A DNA stretch of 64,000 bases from JABDLO01 sp041749255. GTDB lineage: Bacteria > Bacteroidota > Bacteroidia > Chitinophagales > Saprospiraceae. A program made the translations under genes and the position numbers. Location: the NCBI GenBank assembly GCA_041749255.1, contig JBGTBR010000023.1:1-64000 (forward strand), in the 5' to 3' direction. Within the stretch, counting starts at the first letter, position 1, and every line of letters starts with the position of its first letter. The notes below the pieces were generated by a model. The model worked only from the letters and a program-made list of their open reading frames with translations, was not told the origin of the DNA and did no database searches. Positions 8,706-17,141 of this stretch are shown piece by piece.

Positions 8706-10011
8706 GGTGTTTATACCCGGTCCATTGGGGAGCATTTTTCGGGATCCATTTCTTGAGTTTTGTCACATAATCGTGATAATGAACCTCAATAACATGTCTT
8801 TTTCTTTTTAAAAATGACTGCTCAATATAATCGGAATCCCTTTCTGCCCACTCTTGCAAATTCACTGGGAGTGTAACTCTGCCTGCAATATAATTGGCCA
8901 CTAGTTTCGATTGCAGGTCACTCAATGGCCATATGGCACCCTGAGGTTGTACCAGTCCAATAAAATAAAGCTTTTCATGAACCGGATGAAAAATGCGAAG
9001 AAAAAGGGGTATCCTATCGGCTTCGCTGTAGTCCAGAAATTCCTTTTCGAAAAAAGGAGTTTCAATTTTGTATCCGGTAGCGGCAATGATCACATCGTAC
9101 TCTTCCTTTAGGCCATTTTCAAATTCTACCGTTTTACCCTGAACATGTTTTATGCCTTTTCTGGGATGTACTCTTCCGTGGCGTATACTGTAAAGCAATT
9201 CTGAATTCATAGTGGGATGATCGGCCGTAATGGCAAAATCAGGATCGGGTAAGTTGTATTTTCCATACCCCCCAATGAGCAACCTAAGTGACCATCTCCT
9301 TAAAACATCGCCCAATTTTTTAGGTATCCAAAGTGTTGCAGTGTTAAATACATCTGTGGGCTTTCCCAAAAAAAACTTCGGAACGATATAATGGGGTCTC
9401 CTGATAGAAATGGCAACATGCTCTGCTACCCTCCCGGTCTCAACAGCGCAATCGCAACCTGAATTACCGGCACCGATCACCAACACCCTCTTACCTTTAA
9501 ACGGAACATTGGTTTTATATGCATGAGAATGCATGTATTGACCGGAGAAATGTCCCGGTAATTCGGGATGTCTCGGCACACTATGATGGCCATTGTTGAT
9601 GATGAGGTGATCAAATATTTCACTTTCGCCTGATTCGGTAAATACTTGCCATTTGCCGGTTTGGAGTTTCTCTACCCGTGTCACTTTGGTATTAAATCGT
9701 ATATGAGGAATGACACCAAAACGCTCTGCATACGAGTGAAAATACTGTAAAACCTCGTGATGCGAAGGGTAATCCGGGTAATTATCCGGCATGGGGAAAT
9801 CTATATATTGGGATAATTTCTTCGAACTGATAAGATGCGTTGTCTCACATACAGAGGAATGGGTTACATCGGTTGTATACACCCAATTTCCACCGATTTG
9901 ACCCATCTGCTCGTAACAGATCACCTGGGTAATTCCGGCTTGAATGAGATTTTTAATGGCGGTAATCCCTGAACAGCCAGCCCCAATCACGCACACTTTT
10001 TCGTCCGTCAT
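8689..10011 (-). CDS. Flavin-containing monooxygenase (FMO-like)
   Basis: A 440-residue class B flavoprotein monooxygenase using FAD and NADPH. It shows the FAD-binding GxGxxG (VIGAGCSGITA, residues 8-18), an FMO-type fingerprint FxGxxxHxxxY read as FSGQYMHSHAY near residues 160-170, a second dinucleotide motif VIGAGNSGCD near 178, and the late ATG motif (IIAATGYKIETPFF). The fingerprint ends in Tyr rather than the Trp-Pro/Asp of Baeyer-Villiger enzymes, so N- or S-oxidation is the default guess; substrate unknown. It overlaps the downstream SDR gene by 11-17 bp. Its start (MTDEKVCVIG) is unambiguous because the Rossmann strand begins at residue 6. Confidence 0.87.
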   Translation of the reverse strand: MTDEKVCVIGAGCSGITAIKNLIQAGITQVICYEQMGQIGGNWVYTTDVTHSSVCETTHLISSKKLSQYIDFPMPDNYPDYPSHHEVLQYFHSYAERFGVIPHIRFNTKVTRVEKLQTGKWQVFTESGESEIFDHLIINNGHHSVPRHPELPGHFSGQYMHSHAYKTNVPFKGKRVLVIGAGNSGCDCAVETGRVAEHVAISIRRPHYIVPKFFLGKPTDVFNTATLWIPKKLGDVLRRWSLRLLIGGYGKYNLPDPDFAITADHPTMNSELLYSIRHGRVHPRKGIKHVQGKTVEFENGLKEEYDVIIAATGYKIETPFFEKEFLDYSEADRIPLFLRIFHPVHEKLYFIGLVQPQGAIWPLSDLQSKLVANYIAGRVTLPVNLQEWAERDSDYIEQSFLKRKRHVIEVHYHDYVTKLKKWIPKNAPQWTGYKHHEYDQ

Positions 10012-10142
10012 GAATGTATTATTTCACAGCTACCCAACCATCAACCTGTATTCTTTACAAATTGATTTGTAGGTATAATTCTTTTTAATCAAAATAGCAG
10101 AACCTATCCAAAAATCGAAATTAACAAAAGCATTGAAAAAAA

Positions 10143-10311
10143 CTAGTGTTGTGTCACATGTATTATGACGATTAAGTCGCAGGTATTTTTCTGGCTGTTG
10201 AGTAAAAAAATCCGCGCATCCTCATCTGGCGTACGTAAGGATTTTTTTCCGAAAACAGGCTGGAAAAGAGCAAGACTTGGATCGGCAAGAATATGTGTGA
10301 CACGACACTAG
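10143..10311 (-). mobile_element. MITE-like element, copy A (169 bp, terminal inverted repeats)
   Basis: A 169-bp non-coding element bounded by inverted termini: CTAGTGTTGTGTCACA on the left and, on the other strand at the right end, CTAGTGTCGTGTCACA. It is the reverse complement of the element at 57312-57480; aligned by hand, the two differ at about 13 of 169 positions (about 92% identity) with no length change. No ORF lies inside, so it would need a transposase supplied in trans. The centre holds an A/T-flanked GC-rich hairpin (AAAATCC...GGATTTTT) that could terminate transcription both ways. The right-end TAG (10308-10310, minus strand) is the stop codon of guaB. Confidence 0.85.
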
Positions 10312-11792
10312 GTTCGGGTACTGTAATTGGGTGACTCTTTTGTTATGGTTATATTGTGCGGATGCGATTCCATTACTCCCGAATGGGTGATACTGACCAT
10401 TTTGGCCTTTTTGAGATCTTCAATATTTTTTGCTCCGCAATACCCCATACTAGCCCGCAATCCACCGAGGTATTGTACCATGACCTCTGTCACTGTCCCT
10501 TTATAAGGCACTCTCCCTTCTATGCCTTCCGGTACCAGTTTTTTTATATCGTCTTCTACATCCTGAAAATAACGGTCTTTAGATCCGGCTTCCATAGCAC
10601 CTAAAGAACCCATTCCTCTGTATACTTTAAATTTCCTTCCCTGTAATATGATCGTTTCACCAGGAGCTTCTTCCGTACCTGCAAACAAAGAACCAGCCAT
10701 TATGCTATTGGCTCCCGCTGCCAATGCCTTGGCAATGTCCCCGGTATACCGGACTCCCCCATCTCCAATGATTGGGATTCCGAGGCTTTTCAGCCCTTCA
10801 TAGGCTCCCATTATGGCAGACAACTGAGGCACCCCAACCCCGGCTACAATTCGGGTCGTACATATACTTCCTGGTCCTACACCTACTTTGACTGCATTCA
10901 CTCCTGCATCTGCCAAAGCTCTGGCTCCTGAAGCTGTAGCTACATTTCCACCAATAATCTGCAAGTCAGGATTCGAATTTCTCAATTCTCTAATGGTATC
11001 CAATACGCCTTTTGAATGGCCGTGAGCTGTATCTACACAAATAACATCGACACCAACCTGGATAAGTGCCTCTACTCTGGCAAATGTATCAGCACTTACA
11101 CCTACCGCTGCCCCTACTCTCAATCTTCCGTGTTCATCCTTGCAACTGTTGGGGTGACTTTCCAGTTTCATAATGTCTTTATAAGTTATGAGGCCTACGA
11201 GTTTATTATGGTCATCCACAACAGGAAGTTTTTCAATCTTATACCTCTGGAGAATATTTCTAGCCTGAGATAAATCCGTGCCTATAGGAGCCGTTATGAG
11301 GTTTTCTTTTGTCATAATGTCCAGTACAGGCCTGTTATAGTCCACCTCAAATCGTAGATCTCTGTTCGTCAATATACCAATGAGTTTTCCTTGAAAGTCT
11401 ACAATAGGTATTCCCCCAATCTTATATTCTCGCATGAGGTGGAGGGCATCCCCAATTCTGGCTTCTTTGGATAAAGTTACAGGATCGAGTATCATGCCAC
11501 TTTCTGATCTTTTTACACTCCTAACCTGACTCGCCTGATCTGAAATAGACATGTTTTTATGAATAATGCCTATACCTCCTTCTCTGGCCACTGCAATAGC
11601 GAGTTTGTGTTCTGTTACGGTGTCCATTGCAGCAGATATAATGGGAGCATTGAGCTTAATGTCAGTAGTCAGCCAGGTAGAAATGTCTACCTCCCGTGGT
11701 AATACCTCAGAATAGGATGGCTGCAGTAAAACGTCATCAAAAGTAAATGCGTTGGTAATTTCGGAAACGGGTTGTATTTTTTTTCTTTCCAT
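10308..11792 (-). CDS. guaB: Inosine-5'-monophosphate dehydrogenase
   Basis: Cytoplasmic NAD-dependent enzyme converting IMP to XMP, the committed step to GMP. About 494 residues. The TIM barrel is interrupted by tandem CBS domains at about 95-215 (MTKENLITAPIG; LPVVDDHNKLVGLITYKDI). The catalytic loop GPGSICTTRIV holds the active-site Cys near residue 307; IGDGGVRYTGDIAKALAAGA and GSLFAGTEEAPGE bind phosphate, and YRGMGSLGAM is the flap region. The frame also opens at a TTG at 11798, but that TTG lies inside a perfect -7 promoter element (11796-11803), so the ATG at 11792 is the real start. The stop codon is provided by the end of the MITE-like element, and the last residues (STRT) lie at the junction. 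Confidence 0.96.
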   Translation of the reverse strand: MERKKIQPVSEITNAFTFDDVLLQPSYSEVLPREVDISTWLTTDIKLNAPIISAAMDTVTEHKLAIAVAREGGIGIIHKNMSISDQASQVRSVKRSESGMILDPVTLSKEARIGDALHLMREYKIGGIPIVDFQGKLIGILTNRDLRFEVDYNRPVLDIMTKENLITAPIGTDLSQARNILQRYKIEKLPVVDDHNKLVGLITYKDIMKLESHPNSCKDEHGRLRVGAAVGVSADTFARVEALIQVGVDVICVDTAHGHSKGVLDTIRELRNSNPDLQIIGGNVATASGARALADAGVNAVKVGVGPGSICTTRIVAGVGVPQLSAIMGAYEGLKSLGIPIIGDGGVRYTGDIAKALAAGANSIMAGSLFAGTEEAPGETIILQGRKFKVYRGMGSLGAMEAGSKDRYFQDVEDDIKKLVPEGIEGRVPYKGTVTEVMVQYLGGLRASMGYCGAKNIEDLKKAKMVSITHSGVMESHPHNITITKESPNYSTRT

Positions 11793-11795
11793 GCG

Positions 11796-11803
11796 CAAAG
11801 ATA
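11796..11803 (-). promoter_or_regulatory. guaB promoter, -7 element TATCTTTG
   Basis: On the minus strand TATCTTTG matches the Bacteroidota TAnnTTTG consensus at every fixed position and ends only 3 nt before the guaB ATG. A transcript from it would have almost no leader. I could not find a convincing TTG box at the usual distance upstream, so the assignment rests on the -7 element and its placement. Confidence 0.55.
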
Positions 11804-11910
11804 CGATAATTCATTATTTTTTACGGTAGTTAATACAGAAATATCAATGTGTATTGCTTTATTTGTTCCAATTCTACGTTGCGTCTGTATTTATTTCTTC
11901 AATTTACATT

Positions 11911-12360
11911 ATGATCCAAATATTCACTGATGATTTTTTTATGAAAGAAGCTTTGAAAGAAGCTTATAGAGCCAGGGAAGAAGGTGAAGTACCCGTGGGT
12001 GCCGTTATTGTGGCCCAACAACGCATCATTGCCAGGGCCCACAATCAAACAGAACTCCTGAAAGACGTGACTGCCCATGCAGAAATCCTGGCTATAACTT
12101 CTGCCTCATCTTCGTTGGGTTCTAAATATCTTCAGGATTGCACATTATATGTCACATTGGAACCCTGTAATATGTGTGCCGGTGCTTTGTTTTGGTCTCA
12201 GATCGGCAAAGTGGTTTTTGGCGCCGGTGATGATAAACGAGGATTTATGAGATTCGGAAAAGAAATGCTCCACCCTTCTACCATCATAGAATTTGGCGTC
12301 ATGCATCATGAATGCAGCCAGCTTATTTTAAATTTTTTTAAAGAAAGAAGGAAAGTTTGA
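11911..12360 (+). CDS. tadA: tRNA-specific adenosine deaminase
   Basis: Zinc deaminase converting A34 to inosine in the tRNA-Arg wobble position. 149 residues from the chosen start. Zinc ligands and the catalytic Glu are visible as HAEIL (His56, Glu58) and PCNMC (Cys86, Cys89), spaced as in TadA. The N-terminal helix MKEALKEAYRAREEGEVPVGAVIV is typical of the family. The frame opens earlier at 11854, but the ATG at 11911 gives the normal TadA length. It is divergent from guaB, with about 118 bp between the two start codons. A more general nucleoside or guanine deaminase is a less likely alternative. Confidence 0.9.
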   Translation: MIQIFTDDFFMKEALKEAYRAREEGEVPVGAVIVAQQRIIARAHNQTELLKDVTAHAEILAITSASSSLGSKYLQDCTLYVTLEPCNMCAGALFWSQIGKVVFGAGDDKRGFMRFGKEMLHPSTIIEFGVMHHECSQLILNFFKERRKV

Positions 12361-13198
12361 AGCATGGGTAATTTTGGGTTTAAGGGGGGAATTAAGGGAT
12401 TAAGGGATTAGGTATGAAATAAATGGCAGATGACTAAAAAACAAGATAAATAAAAAGGTGGCTTTGGGGAGTTGGCAGTGAGCAGTTGGCAGTGAAACAG
12501 TTAGTAGTTCGCAGCTGGCTCGTTCTGGTAGTTTGACATTGACAAACTGAACCTTAACCTGCCAAAGGCGAAAACCTAAACCTTATCCTTAACCTGCCGA
12601 AGGCGAAAACCTAAACCTCATTTTAGCTGGTAGCTCGTAGTTCGTTATAAGTTTTATAGTGTTTATGGAGTTTAGAGAGTTTAGAGAGTTTATAGGTCAT
12701 TCGGGTAATACCTCTCACTAGACCGCAAAGCGATAAACAGGTTTATTGAATTGTTGAGTCGTTGAATCGTTGATGTGTTTAGAGAGTTTATGGAAGTCTA
12801 CTAAAGCTCATTCGGGTAAAACTACTATCCACTAAACAGTGCAACGATAAACAGCGAAGCACTCAACCGCAAAGCGCTAAACAGTGAAACGAGGCTTCTG
12901 CTCCCCTCTACCTCAACCTGCCGAAGGCGTAAACCTGCCGAAGGCAATAACCTTAACCTTAGCCTGCCGAAGGCGTAAACCTTAACCTCGACTTTCAGAC
13001 CTTCAGACTTTCCGACTTTCAGACTTTCAGACCTATTAAGTTCGTAGCTCGTAGCAATGGTTTTAGTTTTAGTTTGAGTTTTGGTTTTAGTTTTGGTTAA
13101 CTTTCAGACTTTCATTAAATATAATATTCTAAAATATATAAATAATACAGATTAAATTATATTTTTATCTCTGCAATTGCTTCACTAAAATTTAAATT
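12361..13198. repeat. Repeat-rich spacer (heptamer text, CCTGCCGAAGGCG and AACCTT units)
   Basis: 838 bp with no credible gene. It is a patchwork of short imperfect repeats: ttaaggga-type units (12380-12410); heptamer-like (a/g)gttggc/agtgagc text (12470-12500); several copies of CCTGCCGAAGGCG, each with an internal GCC-GAA-GGC palindrome, embedded in AACCTTAACCT text (12550-12990); GACTTTC heptamers (12990-13030); and gttttag/gttttgg runs (13060-13090). The same vocabulary recurs at 305-375 and 24010-24900. I cannot tell whether it is transcribed. Confidence 0.8.
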
Positions 13199-13768
13199 AT
13201 GATGAAAAAACTTATTATTGCCGCATTGGTAGGAGGGCTTATTTTGTTTATTTGGCAATTTCTCTCCTGGGCAATGCTAAATCTTCATGCTGCTGAATAT
13301 CAATACACTGCTGACCAGGATGAAATTTTGGAATTATTATCAGACAAATTGGAAGACGGATCGTATTTCTTGCCTACAGTGCCACCGGAGTCACCTTCAT
13401 CGGCCTCGCAGGAAATGATGGAAAACAACATTGGCAAACCGTGGGCTCAGATCCATTATCACTCTGCATTAACAAATAATATGGGTTTAAATATGGCTCG
13501 CGGATTAGTAGCTAATATTTTAGCTGCACTGATACTTGCCTGGTTTCTCATGAAGATATCAAATAATGACATGAAAACCACTGTGCTTATTTCTATAGGA
13601 GTGGGCATCATTGGATACCTGACCATCCATTATTCAGAAGCTATATGGTTTGAAACTGGCAACATGGCAGATCTTATTGACTCTGTAGTACAATGGGCTT
13701 TATGTGGAGCTTGGCTGGGCTGGTGGCTCAACAGGGGAAAAATGGAGACCAATTATGTCAATGGCTAA
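13199..13768 (+). CDS. Uncharacterised four-helix membrane protein
   Basis: 189 residues; no family recognised. Visible parts: an N-terminal membrane helix (about 4-24), a soluble loop of about 75 residues (30-100) that probably lies outside the cytoplasm and is rich in Pro/Ser/Glu, then three more hydrophobic segments (about 100-121, 128-146, 160-180), the last ending in a Trp-rich CGAWLGWWLNRGK stretch. The loop HYHSALTNNMGLNMARGL just before helix 2 looks conserved in style but has no motif I can name. It is followed by its own terminator and then by the sodium symporter gene on the same strand. It could be a small transport- or stress-related integral membrane protein; function unknown. 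Confidence 0.72.
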   Translation: MMKKLIIAALVGGLILFIWQFLSWAMLNLHAAEYQYTADQDEILELLSDKLEDGSYFLPTVPPESPSSASQEMMENNIGKPWAQIHYHSALTNNMGLNMARGLVANILAALILAWFLMKISNNDMKTTVLISIGVGIIGYLTIHYSEAIWFETGNMADLIDSVVQWALCGAWLGWWLNRGKMETNYVNG

Positions 13769-13818
13769 GCATGAATTGTGTGATTGAAAATCATTCACAC
13801 TGAGTATGTATAAAAAAT

Positions 13819-13857
13819 AAAAAGGATGGTGCTTGCACTGTCCTTTTTATTTTTTTA
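13819..13857 (+). terminator. Rho-independent terminator after the four-helix protein
   Basis: AAAAAGGA (13819-13826) pairs with TCCTTTTT (13841-13848), with an inner GTGC-TT-GCAC stem, followed by a run of T to 13856. It lies about 50 nt past the stop codon. Confidence 0.8.
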
Positions 13858-13964
13858 GAGTCTCAATCATCTGAAAAATAAAAATATTTTTCCTCCATAT
13901 TTTGACAGGTCAGTACTTATAGCTAACATTATCCCATTAATTTAAAGTAACAATCTGAAGAGGC

Positions 13965-15557
13965 ATGCAATTTTCGCAAATCGATTATGTAATTTTTGGA
14001 TTCTATTTACTGTGTATGGTAGGAGTTGGGGTCTATTTTGCGTTGACCCAAAAGATGAAAGACAGTAAAGATTACTTTATGGCCAGTAAGTCATTGGCCT
14101 GGTGGGCTATTGGTGGATCGCTCATTGCCTCCAATATATCGGCCGAGCAAATGATAGGGATGGCAGGGTCTGGACACGATCTGGGTCTGGCCATTGCCGC
14201 TTACGAATTTATGGCTGCTATCACCCTTATTATTGTGGCTAAATATTTTCTGCCCATTTTTTTGAAAAAGGGCATCTATACCATGCCCCAATTTCTCGAG
14301 GAAAGATATGATTCAAGGGTTAGAACAGGACTCGCCGTTTTTTGGGTATTGTTGTTTGTCTTTGTCAATATTACGTCTTTATTTTATTTGGGTGGATTGG
14401 CCATGAGAACCATTCTCGGTATTCCTATGATATATGGCATCATAGGCCTGGCATTGTATTCTATGACTTTCTCCATATTTGGAGGGCTAAGAGTAGTGGT
14501 ATGGACGGACGTTATCCAGGTGGTGGTACTGATTATCGGAGGGATTATGGCTTCCTGGGCGGTGCTGAGTGCTATAGGCGATGGTCATCTTATACAAGGC
14601 ATTGTCAATCTCTATGAAAAGGCGCCTGAAAAATTTAATATGTATTTTGTGCAGGGAGATACATATGTGGAAGCCGGTACCGGTGAAGTAAAATCTGCAT
14701 ACCAATTGTTGCCGGGTTTCGGAGTGTTATTTACAGGCATGTGGATCGCTAATTTGTATTACTGGGGAATTAATCAATATATTATTCAACGGGCTTTGGC
14801 GGCCAAAAGCATATACGAGGCTCAAAAAGGAGTAGTTTTTGCCGCATCCTTAAAAATGATCATGCCTTTTATAGTAGTGCTCCCTGGAATCGCAGCCTTT
14901 GTTCTGGGTGCTGATATTTTAAAAGCGGATGAAGCTTATCCTTGGGTTATCAATAATTATGTGGCTACCGGGGCAAAAGGGGTGGTTCTTGCCGCTTTGG
15001 TTGCCGCAATAGGTAGCTCAATAAGCAGTATGGTCAATAGTATTTCCACCATTTACACGCTAGATATACACAAAATACACATAGACAAAAATGCCAGTGA
15101 AAAGAAAATGATCAGAATCGGCCAGATAACAGGTGTTTGTGCTATGATCATTGGTATTTTGATGAATCCAGTCCTGGAAAATTTTGGTCAGATATTCCAA
15201 TTTATACAGGAATACACCGGATTCATTAGCCCTGGTATCCTGGCCATATTTGTTTTTGGTTTGTTTTGGAAAAAGACCACAACCAATGCAGCATTGGCTG
15301 CCATAGCACTTTCTATACCCTTCTCAGTAGGTTTTAAGTATTTTTTCGAGAATCTTCCATTTTTGCACAGAATGGGGCTTTGTTTTGTGATTATTTCCAC
15401 TGTGATGATCATCATATCATTATATGAAGGCAGAGGAAAAAACGATAGTAAGGGAATTCATTTTGAGTCGGGTATATTTAAAACGAGCCCGGTATTCAAT
15501 ATTGCAGCCATGATCATCACGGGGATACTGGCAGCTATATATCTCTTACTGGGTTGA
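13965..15557 (+). CDS. Sodium/solute symporter (SSS/SGLT family)
   Basis: A 530-residue polytopic transporter coupling Na+ entry to solute uptake. About 13-14 hydrophobic segments. Family features: the first helix with FYLLCMVGVGVYFALTQ, the following SKDYFMASKSLAWWAIGGSL and ASNISAEQMIGMAGSG stretch (sodium-binding region), NLYYWGINQYIIQRALAAKS in the middle, and ALVAAIGSSISSMVNSISTI, the conserved Na2-site helix with paired serines. These are closest in style to sugar transporters of the SGLT branch (NQYIIQR), so a hexose, inositol or sialic-acid-type substrate is the best guess, not proven. No sugar catabolic genes are adjacent. Confidence 0.9.
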   Translation: MQFSQIDYVIFGFYLLCMVGVGVYFALTQKMKDSKDYFMASKSLAWWAIGGSLIASNISAEQMIGMAGSGHDLGLAIAAYEFMAAITLIIVAKYFLPIFLKKGIYTMPQFLEERYDSRVRTGLAVFWVLLFVFVNITSLFYLGGLAMRTILGIPMIYGIIGLALYSMTFSIFGGLRVVVWTDVIQVVVLIIGGIMASWAVLSAIGDGHLIQGIVNLYEKAPEKFNMYFVQGDTYVEAGTGEVKSAYQLLPGFGVLFTGMWIANLYYWGINQYIIQRALAAKSIYEAQKGVVFAASLKMIMPFIVVLPGIAAFVLGADILKADEAYPWVINNYVATGAKGVVLAALVAAIGSSISSMVNSISTIYTLDIHKIHIDKNASEKKMIRIGQITGVCAMIIGILMNPVLENFGQIFQFIQEYTGFISPGILAIFVFGLFWKKTTTNAALAAIALSIPFSVGFKYFFENLPFLHRMGLCFVIISTVMIIISLYEGRGKNDSKGIHFESGIFKTSPVFNIAAMIITGILAAIYLLLG

Positions 15558-15754
15558 TTTGATAAATGCTTTCATTTCTTACAATCAGGAAAAATAGATT
15601 TTTTATCTCGCAAAACTGGAATTTGTCAGTTAAAAATCGTATATTGCATTTCGTTTGAAAAACTATTACAACTGAAATTTTGTTTCTAACTCTGTTTTAT
15701 AATTAATAATGAACCACTAAATTTTTTAAATATGAGTCCACCTGATTCGTTCAT

Positions 15755-15966
15755 TGCCGGGGAGTACCTCTCTTCCGGCACCACTTTAAAAACCTTTAGG
15801 ATCAAGCCAGTCTCGTTATAAAGACAAGGTGTTTCAGGGTCATAGATCACCCATACACAACAAGAAATTGAGAAATATAAATATCGAGGCCTGATTTGAG
15901 AAATATCTATGGTTATGGCCTTGATCCTTTTAAGATGTAAGCCGGATAATTCCGGCTTTTTTTATT
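15755..15966 (+). ncRNA. Candidate structured RNA with intrinsic terminator
   Basis: Three pairings are visible on the + strand: TGCCGG (15755-15760) with CCGGCA (15775-15780); AGGATCAAG...CCA (15798-15809) with TGG...CTTGATCCT (15916-15928), a long-range stem with one bulge; and the terminator stem at 15940-15957. The TTCCGGC of the first hairpin can alternatively pair with the GCCGGA of the terminator's 5' arm, so the two hairpins are mutually exclusive, as in attenuators. No known riboswitch core (for example the TPP element) is present. It may be a 6S-like or other independent sRNA, or a leader of the downstream transporter gene; I cannot choose. Confidence 0.5.
15940..15966 (+). terminator. 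Intrinsic terminator of the structured RNA
   Basis: AGCCGGA-TAAT-TCCGGCT, a perfect 7-bp stem with a 4-nt loop, followed by a T-rich run. It lies about 100 nt before the PnuC-like start codon. Confidence 0.85.
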
Positions 15967-16004
15967 TTATGTCAGATCTAAAATACTTATCTACAATCAA
16001 TCGA

Positions 16005-16033
16005 TTGATTTAAACTGGAAATTATTAATCTTG
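16005..16033 (+). promoter_or_regulatory. Candidate promoter of the PnuC-like gene
   Basis: TTG at 16005-16007, an 18-nt spacer, then TAATCTTG at 16026-16033, one mismatch from TAnnTTTG. It lies after the terminator, so the transporter could be transcribed independently of the upstream RNA. Confidence 0.4.
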
Positions 16034-16064
16034 CAAAGCATAATTCATTTTTCATTATCAGAAA

Positions 16065-16871
16065 ATGGTAAAATGCTGTGAACTAATGAATTCTGAAAAC
16101 CAAAAAATGTTAAAGTATCCGATAATAAGATCATTGGTGCTTTCCAAACATCTGGATATATTGGGTGCACTGGTTGTCCTCATCACAAGTCTTGCCCGGA
16201 ATTTTCAAGGTACTATATATTATGAGGGCAAAATCCATTTTGGTATACCCTTGTCTGAATTGACGGATCATATTTTCATGGGAGCATATCCATTAGGAAT
16301 CCTGGCCATTATAGGAGCCATTTTTTCAATGTTATCTACACGTCTGGTGGGTAAACAGAATAATACAGGCAATATCATTGGAATAATCACAACTGTGAAC
16401 AGCGGAGCCAACGATTATTTATTCGGTAATTATTCAGCTATTATTACATACCCGATTACTTTTTTAGTGACGACTTTCGCTACTTACAATTGGTATAAAG
16501 GAGAACGTATAAGAAAGCGGGATACACGCTACTACCTCATTATACTTTTGACTCTTATTTTTGCTTATATTCTGGTTTATATAGGGTTTAATTTATTTGG
16601 TGGCCTTGACAGTGAAGTTTTTTTTCACACTGTTGCTATTACCTTTGGCTTAAGCCTGGGTGCCAATGTTTGCAGTAGTTTAAAATACGAAGAAACCTGG
16701 CTGAGTTGGGTTATTTATAATGCGGTTCAACTCATAAAAAATGTCATTCAGATGAATATTGCCAATGTGGCTAAATATATATTTTATCTGGTCAATGCCC
16801 TGATCACCCTTGTTGACTGGAAGTGGAATGGTGATAAAAAACAAAGTGGAGGGGTTTTGTCCACCTTATAG
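16065..16871 (+). CDS. PnuC-like vitamin/nicotinamide riboside transporter
   Basis: A 268-residue integral membrane protein with about seven hydrophobic segments. The PnuC signature of a Trp-rich helix followed by Asn is present as ETWLSWVIYNAVQLIKNV (about residues 210-227), and the earlier TTVNSGANDYLFGNYSAI stretch and the closing WKWNGDK fit the family. PnuC proteins are SWEET-like facilitators for nicotinamide riboside or, in subfamilies, thiamine or riboflavin; the substrate here is undecided and no kinase gene is adjacent. The start may be at 16065 or at the Met at 16086 (MNSENQKML). It is convergent with alaS. The protein is slightly longer than typical PnuC because of its N-terminal extension. 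Confidence 0.68.
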   Translation: MVKCCELMNSENQKMLKYPIIRSLVLSKHLDILGALVVLITSLARNFQGTIYYEGKIHFGIPLSELTDHIFMGAYPLGILAIIGAIFSMLSTRLVGKQNNTGNIIGIITTVNSGANDYLFGNYSAIITYPITFLVTTFATYNWYKGERIRKRDTRYYLIILLTLIFAYILVYIGFNLFGGLDSEVFFHTVAITFGLSLGANVCSSLKYEETWLSWVIYNAVQLIKNVIQMNIANVAKYIFYLVNALITLVDWKWNGDKKQSGGVLSTL

Positions 16872-17141
16872 TCTAATCATTCTCTGCTTAGATATATACT
16901 CAACTCATGCATAATAAACTCAGATGTACCTGGTGATAGAAAGCCAAGACCTGATTATTATTACGCTTCTTCAATTATTTACCGACTACTCCTATTTAGG
17001 AGGATCATTTGGTTTTTTATTTGGATCCGGCTTGGAGGTCAATCCTATACTTTTCAAAATGGTATCTATAAGATTCTTAAAGATATTTCTCCAAAAGCCA
17101 GATTCATTTTTTGATGACATAATAAAATTATTTAATGAAAG

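Larger units (their letters stand above)
15558..16064. other. Spacer holding a structured RNA candidate and the PnuC-like gene promoter
   Basis: 507 bp between the symporter and the PnuC-like gene. About 15751-15966 forms several stem pairings ending in a strong terminator (listed separately), and a -33/-7 promoter candidate follows at 16005-16033. The first ~190 bp shows nothing beyond AT-rich sequence. Confidence 0.6.

Noticed and set aside
15880..15940. TPP riboswitch, because of 'cctgattt' near a PnuC/PnuT-like gene
   Set aside because: The conserved CTGAGA and ACCTGATCTGGATAATGCCAGCG-type core elements are absent; only a short chance match is present.
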